64,000 nt of DNA from Mesorhizobium loti. Its GTDB lineage: Bacteria; Pseudomonadota; Alphaproteobacteria; Rhizobiales; Rhizobiaceae. Below are positions 46,961 to 55,172 of this stretch, piece by piece. Numbering within the stretch: position 1 is the stretch's first letter; each line of letters begins with the position of its first letter. The notes under the pieces were generated by a model. It did not search any database, was not told the origin of the DNA, and was given only the letters and a program-made list of their open reading frames with translations. A program made the translations under genes and the position numbers. The stretch is taken from the NCBI GenBank assembly GCA_002356515.1, contig AP017605.1:310001-374000 (forward strand). Reading direction: 5' to 3'.

Positions 46961-47158
46961 CTAGGCAGCGGTGCGCGACGTGCTGTCGAGCAAGCGGTCA
47001 AACGCCGCCTTCGGCACCTTCAGCAGCTTGCCAAACTTGATGGTGGGAATCTCTCCCCGCGCTGCGGCCAAATATGCCTGGTTGCGCCGGAGGCCGAGTT
47101 TCGCCCCGGCTTCAGGAACGGACATCGTGAGGATTTCAGTCTCGGTCGATTGCGACAT
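46961..47158 (-). CDS. Excisionase-like helix-turn-helix protein
   Basis: About 65 residues with SVPEAGAKLGLRRNQAYLAA followed by GEIPTIKFGKLLKVPKAAFD, the HTH_17/AlpA-excisionase layout. It heads the minus-strand phage transcript and diverges from the RHH-integrase pair, so it could be the recombination directionality factor and/or repressor. Confidence 0.7.
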   Translation of the reverse strand: MSQSTETEILTMSVPEAGAKLGLRRNQAYLAAARGEIPTIKFGKLLKVPKAAFDRLLDSTSRTAA

Positions 47159-47270
47159 GGCAGCGCCCTCTTGGTTGCAAATCATGCGCAATCGTACTCG
47201 GCAGTCCTTGACGCCAGCAAGATTGAATGCGACAGATTGTAAGGTTTAATTCACCTGAAGGCCGAAGCCC

Positions 47271-47858
47271 ATGGCAAAACGAGGACCAAAACCGAAGCCC
47301 CAATCAGGCCCGTCAGTCGTCTTCTCATCGCGGATGTCGGTGGAATTGAAGGAGTTGCTCGAGGAAGCAGCGGCGGCCAAGGGCAAGACGTTATCTCACG
47401 AGCTTCAAGTGCGGCTCGCGCGAACTTTTACCGAGGACGAGAAAATTGCCGACAATTTCGGCGATCGGCAAACATACATGCTGATGAGGACCATAGCCTT
47501 GGCCATTCAATGGTCGATGCTTGCTAGTCGGCCCAAAAAACAACATTGGCTGGATGACCCAGGTTGGTTCGACCTAGCTGTCAAGACCATAAATCGGCTG
47601 CTTGAGGCCGTAAGACCCGAAGGCCCCCTTGACGATGCATCTGATGACGCCGTCGAGTTCAATCAGCGAGCTATAGCCAGTGCATTGTGGCAACAGGTTC
47701 AAGCAGCTGACCCCTCTGCGCCGATCGATAGTGGCACGCGGATGGAACACACGCTCCGGCTCATCAACGACGAACTTGCCGACGTAGCGGCTCGGTCTAA
47801 GCCACTGGATCTGACACAAATGTTCGAAGAGATCGCGGCGAAGGATAAGCCAAAATGA
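47271..47858 (+). CDS. Ribbon-helix-helix-type regulator coupled to integrase
   Basis: 195 residues. The N-terminal VVFSSRMSVELKELLEEAAA and GKTLSHELQVRLARTF resemble Arc/RHH DNA-binding proteins. The C-terminal 130 residues are unrecognised. Its stop overlaps the integrase ATG (ATGA), so regulator and integrase are translated together. Confidence 0.65.
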   Translation: MAKRGPKPKPQSGPSVVFSSRMSVELKELLEEAAAAKGKTLSHELQVRLARTFTEDEKIADNFGDRQTYMLMRTIALAIQWSMLASRPKKQHWLDDPGWFDLAVKTINRLLEAVRPEGPLDDASDDAVEFNQRAIASALWQQVQAADPSAPIDSGTRMEHTLRLINDELADVAARSKPLDLTQMFEEIAAKDKPK

Positions 47859-49018
47859 AAGGCCACCTCAAAGAGCGCTCACCCGGCCACTGGGCAATCG
47901 TCATCGACGTGCCGGACCCGGCGACAGGAAAGCGGCGACGCAAGTGGCACAGCTTCACAGGCGGCAAGCGCGAAGCCCAGGTCGAGTGTGCCCGGCTGAT
48001 TTCAGAGATCAAAGGCGGTGTCTACCTCGAGCCGCACAAGACCACGTTGGCAAAGTTTCTCGATCGGTGGCTGGAGCACGAGGCGCCGAACGTCTCGCCG
48101 AAAACTCTGGAACGCTACAAAGAACTGGCGACCAAGACCATCGTGCCGCTAATCGGCGACGTCATCATTTCCAAGCTGAAGGCCGAACGCATCGACGGCG
48201 CCATGGCGAAGGCGCTCCAATCGGGCCGCAGGGATGGCAAGGGAGGCCTTTCGCCGAGGACGGTGCATCACATGCGCCGCGTGCTGGTGAAGGCGCTCAA
48301 CCAGGCCGTGACGTGGGAAATGCTCGCAAAGAACCCTGCCCTAGCGACCAAGGCCCCGAAGGTCGAGCGCAAGCAAATGACCTCCTACGATGTCGCGCAG
48401 ACGGCGACGCTGTTGAATGCGATTCGGCCGACGCGGATTTACATCCCGGTCGTTCTGGCGGCCATGTGTGGGTTGCGCCGCGGCGAGATCATCGCCCTGC
48501 AGTGGAAGCATGTCGACCTCGACGGCAAGTCACTTTCGATCGTCCGCAGCGCGGAGCAGACAACGACCGGCGTGCGGTACAAGGAACCGAAGTCGGGCCG
48601 CGCGCGGACGGTCGCCTTATCGGCGACCGTGATCGACGATCTTCGCCGCCACCGGGCGCGCCTCGCCGAGGAACAGTTGCGGCTTGGCATCCGGATCGAC
48701 GAGGAGTCGTTCGTCGTCGCGCAAGCCGACGGCCGACCGATACAGCCGCGCTCGCTGACGCATGAATGGGTGCGCATCGTGACCGACACCGACCTGCCCC
48801 GGATCCGCTTCCACGATCTTCGCCACACGCACGCGTCGCAACTGCTCGCCGCCGGCGTGCATCCCAAGATTGCCAGCGAGCGGCTCGGGCACTCGTCGAT
48901 CGGCATCACGCTCGACCTTTACTCGCATGTCATGCCGGGCATGCAGGCCGACGCCGCAGAACAGGTTGACGCCGCGATCCAGCGAGCGCTAAAAGCGACC
49001 GACAAAAGCGTTGGGTAG
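47855..49018 (+). CDS. int: Tyrosine-recombinase integrase
   Basis: 387 residues. N-terminal arm-binding domain (GHWAIVIDVPDPATGKRRRK), core-binding SAM-like domain (TTLAKFLDRWLEHEAPNVSP) and catalytic domain with Arg in GLRRGEIIAL, HDLRHTHAS (HxxR), the GHSSI His and the tyrosine in LDLYSHVM. All catalytic residues are present. The stop codon falls within the first GGTAGCA arm repeat, and the tRNA-Ser it targets begins 69 bases downstream. Confidence 0.95.
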   Translation: MKGHLKERSPGHWAIVIDVPDPATGKRRRKWHSFTGGKREAQVECARLISEIKGGVYLEPHKTTLAKFLDRWLEHEAPNVSPKTLERYKELATKTIVPLIGDVIISKLKAERIDGAMAKALQSGRRDGKGGLSPRTVHHMRRVLVKALNQAVTWEMLAKNPALATKAPKVERKQMTSYDVAQTATLLNAIRPTRIYIPVVLAAMCGLRRGEIIALQWKHVDLDGKSLSIVRSAEQTTTGVRYKEPKSGRARTVALSATVIDDLRRHRARLAEEQLRLGIRIDEESFVVAQADGRPIQPRSLTHEWVRIVTDTDLPRIRFHDLRHTHASQLLAAGVHPKIASERLGHSSIGITLDLYSHVMPGMQADAAEQVDAAIQRALKATDKSVG

Positions 49019-49031
49019 CAATTCGGTAGCA
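49014..49031. repeat. Paired GGTAGCA arm-type repeats
   Basis: GGTAGCA at 49014 and 49025, 11 bases apart, overlapping the end of int. An identical pair with equal spacing is at the left end (36255/36266). Confidence 0.7.
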
Positions 49032-49087
49032 AAGGCCATTTTTCAGGCTGCTCTAAAATCCGAAAAGTGTAACAAACTCAATTGCTT

Positions 49088-49126
49088 GGAGGGATGGCCG
49101 AGCGGTTTAAGGCACCGGTCTTGAAA
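49088..49126 (+). other. attR core within tRNA-Ser(UGA)
   Basis: The 39-base copy of the attL sequence forming the 5' part of the intact tRNA, up to the anticodon loop. Because the outside DNA lies downstream, this 5' half was brought by the element and joined to the host's 3' half. Confidence 0.88.
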
Positions 49127-49177
49127 ACCGGCGTGGGCGCAAGTTCACCGTGGGTTCGAATCCCACTCCCTCCGCCA
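49088..49177 (+). tRNA. tRNA-Ser(UGA)
   Basis: 90 bases with acceptor stem GGAGGGA / TCCCTCC, discriminator G and encoded CCA. The D arm begins GCCGAGCGG. The anticodon stem CCGGT/ACCGG carries loop CTTGAAA, giving anticodon TGA. A long variable arm follows (class II) and then GGGTTCGAATCCC as T arm. The gene is intact and its anticodon loop is the crossover region of the integrated element. Confidence 0.97.
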
Positions 49178-49625
49178 GATATTTGGCTACCGACTTGAAT
49201 ACGCTAATCAATTTGCGTGACCTTCATCAGGAAACGCTCCTAAACCGGCACCATGTGCGCTTCCATCTCGCGGACAGCGGTGGCAAGGCCATAGGCCAGG
49301 TCTTGGCTCGTTCATCCCCATGGGGCAGGAAACCTTCAACGACGCCCTTGATGCCGGCGACTTGGCCCAGTGAAAGGCTGGTGCCGAACACGCCCGAGTG
49401 CGAGAGCGAAGAGCGTCATAAAAGGGCGCTGCGGTCCATGGCTGATCCTAGCGGGGTTTACGACCGGAGCAGGATGGGACGAAAACAGTAGCCGTTTGAT
49501 TTTTGGAGCCGAACAAAGGTTGCGGGAACCTCTTGGCTGCGGTTATAGACCCCACTGGGAGCATATATGCCGCTGAAGCGGCGCCAATATTGCTTATAAT
49601 TTAGTTGTAGGTTGCCGGGGCGACA
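49178..49625. other. Gene-poor stretch with a frameshifted remnant
   Basis: No intact gene. On the minus strand, 49388-49240 reads protein-like (FGTSLSLGQVAGIKGVVEGF, then after a one-base shift DLAYGLATAVREMEAHMVP and a stop), suggesting a decayed gene end. The rest is AT-richer and featureless up to the GT25 gene. Confidence 0.35.
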
Positions 49626-50381
49626 ATGAAATGTTTGGTGATTAATCTTGACCGATCAGTTGATCGGCTTGCTGCCGTCAATTCAGAATTTTCTCGTATT
49701 GGGGTAGCCTTCGAGCGCGTAGCAGGGGTTGACGTGAAAGAAGGGCTCCCGTTTGAAGCGCCCCCGCTCACCGCGACTGAGGTTTGTTGTTTTCTCAGTC
49801 ATCGGCTCTGCTGGAAAATAATAGCAGACGGCCCTGATCAATACGGCGCCGTATTCGAGGACGATGTTGTTTTTAGTCAGGACGCCGGGTCGATGCTTGT
49901 TGACAGCAGTTGGATTCCGCCAGATGCCGACATCATTAAACTCGAAACATTCTTCAATCGAGTGAGGCTGGGTAGCCAGCACTTTGCCGTTGCGGGAGCG
50001 TACTCAGCCCGGCTGCTTCTGGGGCAGCACTTGGGGGCATGCGGTTACATAGTTTCCAAAAAAGCGGCGCAGAAGCTATTCAACAGCACTGAACGCCCCA
50101 AGGCGGCGGTCGACGTTGCCCTCTTTAGCCCAAATCAGATGACCGCTGCCCGAAAAACAATTTACCAGCTAACCCCGGCTCTGTGCATGCAGGCTCATTT
50201 TTTGGGTGGCAAAATACCCCAAAGCCTGGTCCAAGTTGCCCCGAGAGACCACATCAACAAGCGGATGATCGATAGGGGCAGAGCAGAGGTTGCGCGCGTT
50301 TTCTGGTACTTCCACAACAGGCCATTTTTTCAAGCAGCAGAGAAAGTTGACGCTGTGCGCCTGGGCGGCAGCAACGTCTAA
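49626..50381 (+). CDS. Glycosyltransferase family 25 protein
   Basis: 251 residues. MKCLVINLDRSVDRLAAVNS, the SHRLCWKIIADG segment and AVFEDDVVFS (metal-binding acidic motif) are family-25 landmarks, as in LPS galactosyltransferases. It stands alone next to the tRNA insertion site and is AT-richer than flanking core genes, so it may be an older acquisition altering surface polysaccharide. Confidence 0.82.
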   Translation: MKCLVINLDRSVDRLAAVNSEFSRIGVAFERVAGVDVKEGLPFEAPPLTATEVCCFLSHRLCWKIIADGPDQYGAVFEDDVVFSQDAGSMLVDSSWIPPDADIIKLETFFNRVRLGSQHFAVAGAYSARLLLGQHLGACGYIVSKKAAQKLFNSTERPKAAVDVALFSPNQMTAARKTIYQLTPALCMQAHFLGGKIPQSLVQVAPRDHINKRMIDRGRAEVARVFWYFHNRPFFQAAEKVDAVRLGGSNV

Positions 50382-50594
50382 CGGATGGCGCTGACCAATT
50401 AATTCTCTACCGCCTGCGCCATGGCATGCCCACCCCGGGCCATGGCACGCGACGTTCCCCTGCCCGCCATACGGTCGCGCAAGGCCCGCAACCTGATCGG
50501 TTCGCAGATGTCCACTGTTTCGATTTCGAGCCGACCCTCGAACTCATCGCGAGATCGCGCAGCTTGGTGCGGCCGCGCAACGCCAGGCGATTGC
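50382..50594. other. Short region, possible gene remnant
   Basis: A minus-strand frame ending at 50399 reads sensibly over about 60 codons (DEFEGRLEIETVDICEPIRL) but has no start before running into the antisense of the next gene. Possibly the 3' remnant of a lost gene. Confidence 0.3.
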
Positions 50595-50828
50595 CTATTC
50601 GGACGGCTGGGCACGCTCCGCGATGGCAAATGCCTGCAGGTTCTTGGCCTTGCCGATGTCCTGATCCGCATTGGCGATGATCGAAAAGAAGGCCGCTCTC
50701 GCGATGTCCTTCTTCGAGGCCTTGGGGTGGGCTTTCTGGGCTGCCTTGACAAGCTGCTTGGGTGACATGTCGGGCGTGACGATCCTCATGAGGGTATCGC
50801 CGATCGCGCTCAATTCACTTGCGTCCAT
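50595..50828 (-). CDS. Small hypothetical protein
   Basis: 77 residues, helical: MDASELSAIGDTLMRIVTPD, then SPKQLVKAAQKAHPKASKKD and FFSIIANADQD. No domain known. Good coding character; the upstream part of the same frame is not plausible protein. Confidence 0.65.
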   Translation of the reverse strand: MDASELSAIGDTLMRIVTPDMSPKQLVKAAQKAHPKASKKDIARAAFFSIIANADQDIGKAKNLQAFAIAERAQPSE

Positions 50829-50906
50829 GACGGGGTGTCCTGTGCTGACCGAAGGCCACGATAGCAAGGACAGTTCGCGACTGCCAGGATGGCGCCTGAA
50901 ATAGAA

Positions 50907-50935
50907 AACCCCACCGGCAGGGAACCGGAGGGGTT
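50907..50935. terminator. GC-rich hairpin in divergent region
   Basis: AACCCC-A-CCGG / CCGG-A-GGGGTT with loop CAGGGAA, a 10-pair stem with an internal A-A mismatch. It lies in the 335-base gap between two divergent genes (50829-51163), which holds nothing else recognisable. It would be a leader hairpin or insulator rather than a gene-end terminator. Confidence 0.5.
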
Positions 50936-51163
50936 GGTGTTGGGAGGACGCGCGGCACACGCTGCGTTCGTCAACCGCGCAATGCTGAGATATCGCCCGG
51001 TTGCGACACCGATGTGACAAAGGTGAGCGTCTCTCAACCACAGGCCCTGCCGTCAGATGACTGGAGACCGATATCAAGCCTTTGGAAAGGAGAACTGTGG
51101 TTCTGTCCGGGAGCTGAAGCGCGAGTGGGTGCTGGCCACAGGCAAGGCCATAGAGGCGGGTGA

Positions 51164-51961
51164 ATGGACATATTTGGCATCAAGGCACTGTTGATCTCCG
51201 CATTGATCTTCATTCCGTTCGAACATTTGTTCCATGAACGCCCCCAGAAGACCCTCCGCAAGGGCCTGGGTGTCGATCTGATCTATGTGCTGTTCAACGG
51301 CCTCATCATAAAAGCAGTCATCGTTCTGATCGCGGCCAACACACTCGACGCCGCCGCGATCCTGGTTCCGCAATCCATGACGCATGCCGTCGGCGGCCAG
51401 CCCGTCTGGCTGCAGGTCGCGGAAATCATCTTGATCACCGATATCGGCGTCTACTGGACACACCGGGCCTTCCACGAAATCCCGGCGCTTTGGAAGTTCC
51501 ACGCCGTTCACCACGGCATTGAGGAGTTGGACTGGCTCGGCGCTTTCCACTCCCACCCGGTCGACGCCATCCTCACCAAGGCAATATCGCTGACGCCGAT
51601 ATTTTTCCTTGGGTTCTCGGAAACCTCGATCGCCGTCTTTTCATCCATCTATTTTGGACACACGCTGCTTGTTCATTCAAACCTGCGGATTCCGTTCGGC
51701 CCCTTGAAATGGCTGATCGCCGGCCCGCAGTTCCATCGCTGGCACCATGCCAACCAGCGCGAAGCCTATGACAAGAACTTCGCCGGGCAATTGCCTGTCC
51801 TCGACATGGTGTTCGGCACCTACAATGCCACCGGCAACAAGGTGCCGGAAAAATACGGCGTCGATGATCCGATCCCATCCGGCTATGTCGGGCAGGTTAG
51901 CTATCCGCTCTTGCCCCGCGAGAAACGATCGAATCGTCCAGTGCCGAGCACCGACGCCTGA
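51164..51961 (+). CDS. Sterol desaturase/fatty acid hydroxylase family membrane enzyme
   Basis: 265 residues, membrane-bound diiron enzyme. Histidine clusters are all present: HRAFHEIP, KFHAVHHGIE, FHSHPVD and FHRWHHANQ. Four hydrophobic segments surround them. It probably hydroxylates a lipid; the substrate cannot be told. Confidence 0.9.
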   Translation: MDIFGIKALLISALIFIPFEHLFHERPQKTLRKGLGVDLIYVLFNGLIIKAVIVLIAANTLDAAAILVPQSMTHAVGGQPVWLQVAEIILITDIGVYWTHRAFHEIPALWKFHAVHHGIEELDWLGAFHSHPVDAILTKAISLTPIFFLGFSETSIAVFSSIYFGHTLLVHSNLRIPFGPLKWLIAGPQFHRWHHANQREAYDKNFAGQLPVLDMVFGTYNATGNKVPEKYGVDDPIPSGYVGQVSYPLLPREKRSNRPVPSTDA

Positions 51962-52098
51962 CATTGACGGCGCAGCACCTGCCGCCCGAAACTGGCGGTG
52001 TCGCCTGATGGCAGCAGACTTTTCGTCGCGGGTTGGTTTCGGCTGATACCAGCAATAATTTCTAGGTCCTGCGCGTTCGCCTCGGGGGCTCTCTCAGC

Positions 52099-52905
52099 AT
52101 GGACTATCACGACGACGACCTCAGGAAATTCGAGGCACATGGCGCCACGCCCCTGCCGGCCGCAGGCGACGAAGGCCACGTGCAACATGAGGGCGCAAAG
52201 ATCTGGTACGCCACGTTTGGCGCCGGCCTTCCCGTGATCTTGTTACATGGCGGTCTCGGCCATAGCGGCAATTGGGGATTTCAGGTTCCCGCGCTGGTCG
52301 AGCACGGCTACCGAGTCGTGCTGATCGACAGCCGCGGCCACGGACGCAGCACCCGCGACGAACGGCCTTACAAATACGAATTGATGGCTTCAGATGTCCT
52401 GGCCGTGATGGATACGCTGAACTTGAAAAAGGCGGCCGTGATCGGTTGGAGCGATGGCGCCTGCGTTGCCCTGATCCTCGGCATGAAAGCCGCCGACCGC
52501 GTCACGGGGGTGTTCTTCTTCGGCTGCAACATGGATCCGAGCGGCACGAAGGACTTCGAGCCCAATCCGGTTATCGATCGCTGTTTCGGCCGGCACGCCA
52601 AGGACTATGCCGAATTGTCGGCGACACCGGACCAGTTCGACGCATTCGTCAAAGCCGTCAGCCTGATGATGAAAACCGAACCCAATTATTCCGCCGCCGA
52701 GCTGGCGCGGACGCGCGTGCCCGTCGCGATCGTTCAAAGCGAGCATGACGAGTTCATCAAAGACGAGCATGCGAACTATCTCGCCCGCAGCATTCCGGCA
52801 TCGGAATTGATCGTCCTGCCCGGCGTCAGCCACTTTGCGCCGCTGCAGCGGCCTGGGCAGTTCAACAGCGTGCTGCTGGCCTTCCTCGCAAAAATTCATT
52901 CCTAA
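52099..52905 (+). CDS. Alpha/beta hydrolase
   Basis: 268 residues. Oxyanion-hole HGGLGHSGNW, nucleophile elbow GWSDGACVAL with the catalytic Ser, the acid near VQSEHDEFIKD and the final His in VSHFAPLQ form a complete triad. It resembles ester or haloalkane-type hydrolases; substrate unknown. Confidence 0.88.
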   Translation: MDYHDDDLRKFEAHGATPLPAAGDEGHVQHEGAKIWYATFGAGLPVILLHGGLGHSGNWGFQVPALVEHGYRVVLIDSRGHGRSTRDERPYKYELMASDVLAVMDTLNLKKAAVIGWSDGACVALILGMKAADRVTGVFFFGCNMDPSGTKDFEPNPVIDRCFGRHAKDYAELSATPDQFDAFVKAVSLMMKTEPNYSAAELARTRVPVAIVQSEHDEFIKDEHANYLARSIPASELIVLPGVSHFAPLQRPGQFNSVLLAFLAKIHS

Positions 52906-52925
52906 GGATCCGCTGCGCCGCCCTT

Positions 52926-52948
52926 CCTCCAAGCTGGAGGGCTTTTTG
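52926..52948 (+). terminator. Intrinsic terminator after the hydrolase
   Basis: CCTCCA-AGC-TGGAGG followed by GCTTTTTG: a hairpin with a T-run, the clearest rho-independent terminator of the window. Confidence 0.8.
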
Positions 52949-52973
52949 CGCCGAATCGGCTAAGCCTTGAGGC

Positions 52974-53672
52974 ATGAACGAGACCTCACTCTATGCGCCG
53001 GTGAAGCGGTTCCTCGAAAGTCTCGACTTCGTCGTGAAGGGGGAAATTGGCGGCTGCGACATCGTCGCGCTGCGCGACGGCGAGCCGCCGGTCGTCGTCA
53101 TCTGCGAGTTGAAGCTGCAGTTCAATCTGGAACTGGTGCTGCAAGCAGTCGACCGTGCGGCCGCTTGCGACGAAGTGTGGCTGGCTGCGCGTATGTCGGC
53201 GCGGGGCAAGGGGCGCGAAAGCGACGCCCGCTTCCGCAACCTCTGCCGCCGGCTTGGCTTTGGCGTGCTTGGCGTGACAGCCAGTGACAAGGTCGAAGTG
53301 CTTGTCAGTCCTGCCGCGCCGGAGCCGCGCAGGAATGCGCGGAAGCGCTCCCGCCTTGTCGACGAGCACCAGCGCCGCCGCGGCGATCCTGTCGCCGGCG
53401 GAGGATCGCGCAATCCGATCATGACCGCCTACCGCCAGAGCGCCCTCATTTGCGCCGCCGCGCTTGTCGACGGCCCCAAGCGGCCGCGCGATCTGAAGGC
53501 CTTAACGCCGATCGCGCCGAAAATCCTGCAGCACAATGTCTATGGCTGGTTCGCGCGCGTCGACCGCGGCGTTTACGATCTCACCGATGCCGGCCGCGCC
53601 TCGCTGGTCCGTTGGCCGCAGGCGGCGCACGATGAGGCTCGACACGAGATTTTGATTGCGTCGCCCCCCTGA
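52974..53672 (+). CDS. DUF2161 protein (PD-(D/E)XK nuclease-like)
   Basis: 232 residues. The N-terminal YAPVKRFLESLDFVVKGEIG, DIVALRDGEPPVVVICELKL gives the D...ExK pattern of PD-(D/E)XK phosphodiesterases (Asp49-like, E-L-K). The C-terminal QSALICAAALVDGPKRPRDL and VDRGVYDLTDAGRASL is a winged-helix-like tail. The family is named DUF2161; DNA target and role unknown. Confidence 0.82.
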   Translation: MNETSLYAPVKRFLESLDFVVKGEIGGCDIVALRDGEPPVVVICELKLQFNLELVLQAVDRAAACDEVWLAARMSARGKGRESDARFRNLCRRLGFGVLGVTASDKVEVLVSPAAPEPRRNARKRSRLVDEHQRRRGDPVAGGGSRNPIMTAYRQSALICAAALVDGPKRPRDLKALTPIAPKILQHNVYGWFARVDRGVYDLTDAGRASLVRWPQAAHDEARHEILIASPP

Positions 53673-53746
53673 ATGCGGGGGCTTGCCGAGCATGAAGCGC
53701 CCCTCTTGGTTGATTTTTCAGACAAAACATGCTGCTTGTCCCGCCC

Positions 53747-54136
53747 ATGAAGACACTCTGCATGATGGCCATTGCGTCCCTGACGCTGGCTTTCCCAGCC
53801 AGTGCGATGGACAACGCCTTGCGCACCGGGTTGATGAAACTTGATCCGCAAACACGCCTCGAGCAGCGCTGCGATGCTGAAGTCCTGGACCGGATCACTC
53901 ACGATGACCGCAAGTTCAAGGCCGACCGTGTTGTCGCCTACGCCTTCGCGACGCCCGAGATGAGCGCCGATGCGATCAGGAGCCCCGGTGCGGCGTTCCG
54001 CAGCAAGGGACAGTGGTATCGGCTGAAATTCAAATGCCAGACCGGTCCGGACCACATGGAAGTCCTGCAGCTGCGCTACCGGATCGGCGATGAAATTCCG
54101 GAAGCCGACTGGGCGAAGTACAATCTCTACGATTAG
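53747..54136 (+). CDS. DUF930 exported protein
   Basis: About 129 residues with a signal peptide (KTLCMMAIASLTLAFPASA) and the DUF930 core LDPQTRLEQRCDAEVLDRIT plus KGQWYRLKFKCQTGPD. Conserved in Rhizobiales; function unknown. Periplasmic location is inferred. Two conserved cysteines may pair. Confidence 0.8.
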   Translation: MKTLCMMAIASLTLAFPASAMDNALRTGLMKLDPQTRLEQRCDAEVLDRITHDDRKFKADRVVAYAFATPEMSADAIRSPGAAFRSKGQWYRLKFKCQTGPDHMEVLQLRYRIGDEIPEADWAKYNLYD

Positions 54137-54320
54137 TTTTTCGCAGGCGCTCGCCGCTTCGGCTCACGAGCCGGCGGTGGCTGAAAATCCCCTGTAATAC
54201 CCCTGCCACGAAAGTGGTTTTCCAGTGTTGTCTGCCGCAGCGTCTTGACGCCAGCGGACCATGCCTTTAGGCCCGTCTGGACAATCGGCAACGAACACTC
54301 GGCGAAGGGCTTCCCGGTCG

Positions 54321-55007
54321 ATGGAAATATTTACCACCGCGGGCATATCGGCTCTTTTTCAGGTCATCGCCATCGACCTCGCGCTCGCGGGCGACAATGC
54401 CATCGTCATCGGCCTCGCCGCGGCCGGCCTGCCGGCCAGCCAGCGCAAGCAGGCCATTCTCGTCGGCATCGCGGCGGCCACCGTTCTTCGCATCTTCTTC
54501 GCCCTGATCACGCAATGGCTGCTGACCATTGGCCCCATGCTGCTTCTCGCCGGCGGCCTGCTTTTGCTGTGGGTATGCTGGAAGATGTGGCGCGAATTGC
54601 GTGTCACCCATGAGCAGGAGCGCGACGCCACTGAAGCGCTGTCGAATGGCGACTTCGACAAGGACGGCGTCATTGGCGGCAAGGGATCGGGCAAGACCTT
54701 CTCACAGGCCGCCTGGCAGATCGTCATCGCCGACGTGTCGATGTCGCTCGACAATGTCCTGGCCGTAGCCGGCGCGGCCATGAATCATCCAACGGTGCTG
54801 ATCATCGGACTGGCCCTGTCGATCGCCTTGATGGGCTTTGCCGCGTCGTTCGTCGCGCGCCTGCTGCACAAATACCGCTGGATTGCCTATATCGGCCTGG
54901 CGATCATCCTCTATGTCGCGGTTAAGATGCTGCTTGATGGGGCCGTCCAGCAATTCCCCGAGCACTTCGGCTTCCTGGCGCCCTGGTTCGGCTCGGGAGG
55001 CCACTGA
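54321..55007 (+). CDS. TerC-family membrane protein
   Basis: 228 residues, about seven membrane segments, with the paired LALAGDNAIVIGLA and VSMSLDNVLAVAGAA acidic motifs of TerC/Alx-type proteins, some of which export manganese or assist metal loading of secreted proteins. I start at MEIFTTAGIS. The 184-base upstream region was inspected for a yybP-ykoY-type riboswitch but none was recognised by eye. Confidence 0.9.
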   Translation: MEIFTTAGISALFQVIAIDLALAGDNAIVIGLAAAGLPASQRKQAILVGIAAATVLRIFFALITQWLLTIGPMLLLAGGLLLLWVCWKMWRELRVTHEQERDATEALSNGDFDKDGVIGGKGSGKTFSQAAWQIVIADVSMSLDNVLAVAGAAMNHPTVLIIGLALSIALMGFAASFVARLLHKYRWIAYIGLAIILYVAVKMLLDGAVQQFPEHFGFLAPWFGSGGH

Positions 55008-55172
55008 ACCATCCCGATGGCGCGGACCAGTTGTCGGCCGGGTTTGCTTGATTGCGCAACCCATGCTATTGCGCCGCGCGTATTGGCGCTTGCCACGCGC
55101 CACAGACCGACATTTACAGCGATTTGAGGCCGGACCAGCGTTTCGGCCCGTGCCCCCATTGGAAACTTGCCT

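Larger units (their letters stand above)
36097..49126. mobile_element. Integrated prophage-like element in tRNA-Ser(UGA)
   Basis: Bounded by a 39-bp direct repeat of tRNA-Ser sequence. Its integrase (47855-49018) abuts the right end. The right part holds phage genes (integrase, RHH and HTH proteins, replication-type protein, capsid-delta-like protein, tape measure). The left part is accessory. Terminase, portal, major capsid body and lysis genes are not found, so it is a defective prophage, satellite or former phage turned island. An excision-competent state cannot be excluded since integrase and both att sites look intact. Confidence 0.88.

Noticed and set aside
54137..54320. Possible yybP-ykoY manganese riboswitch before terC
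   Set aside because: The expected conserved loops were not found by eye; a covariance search would be needed.
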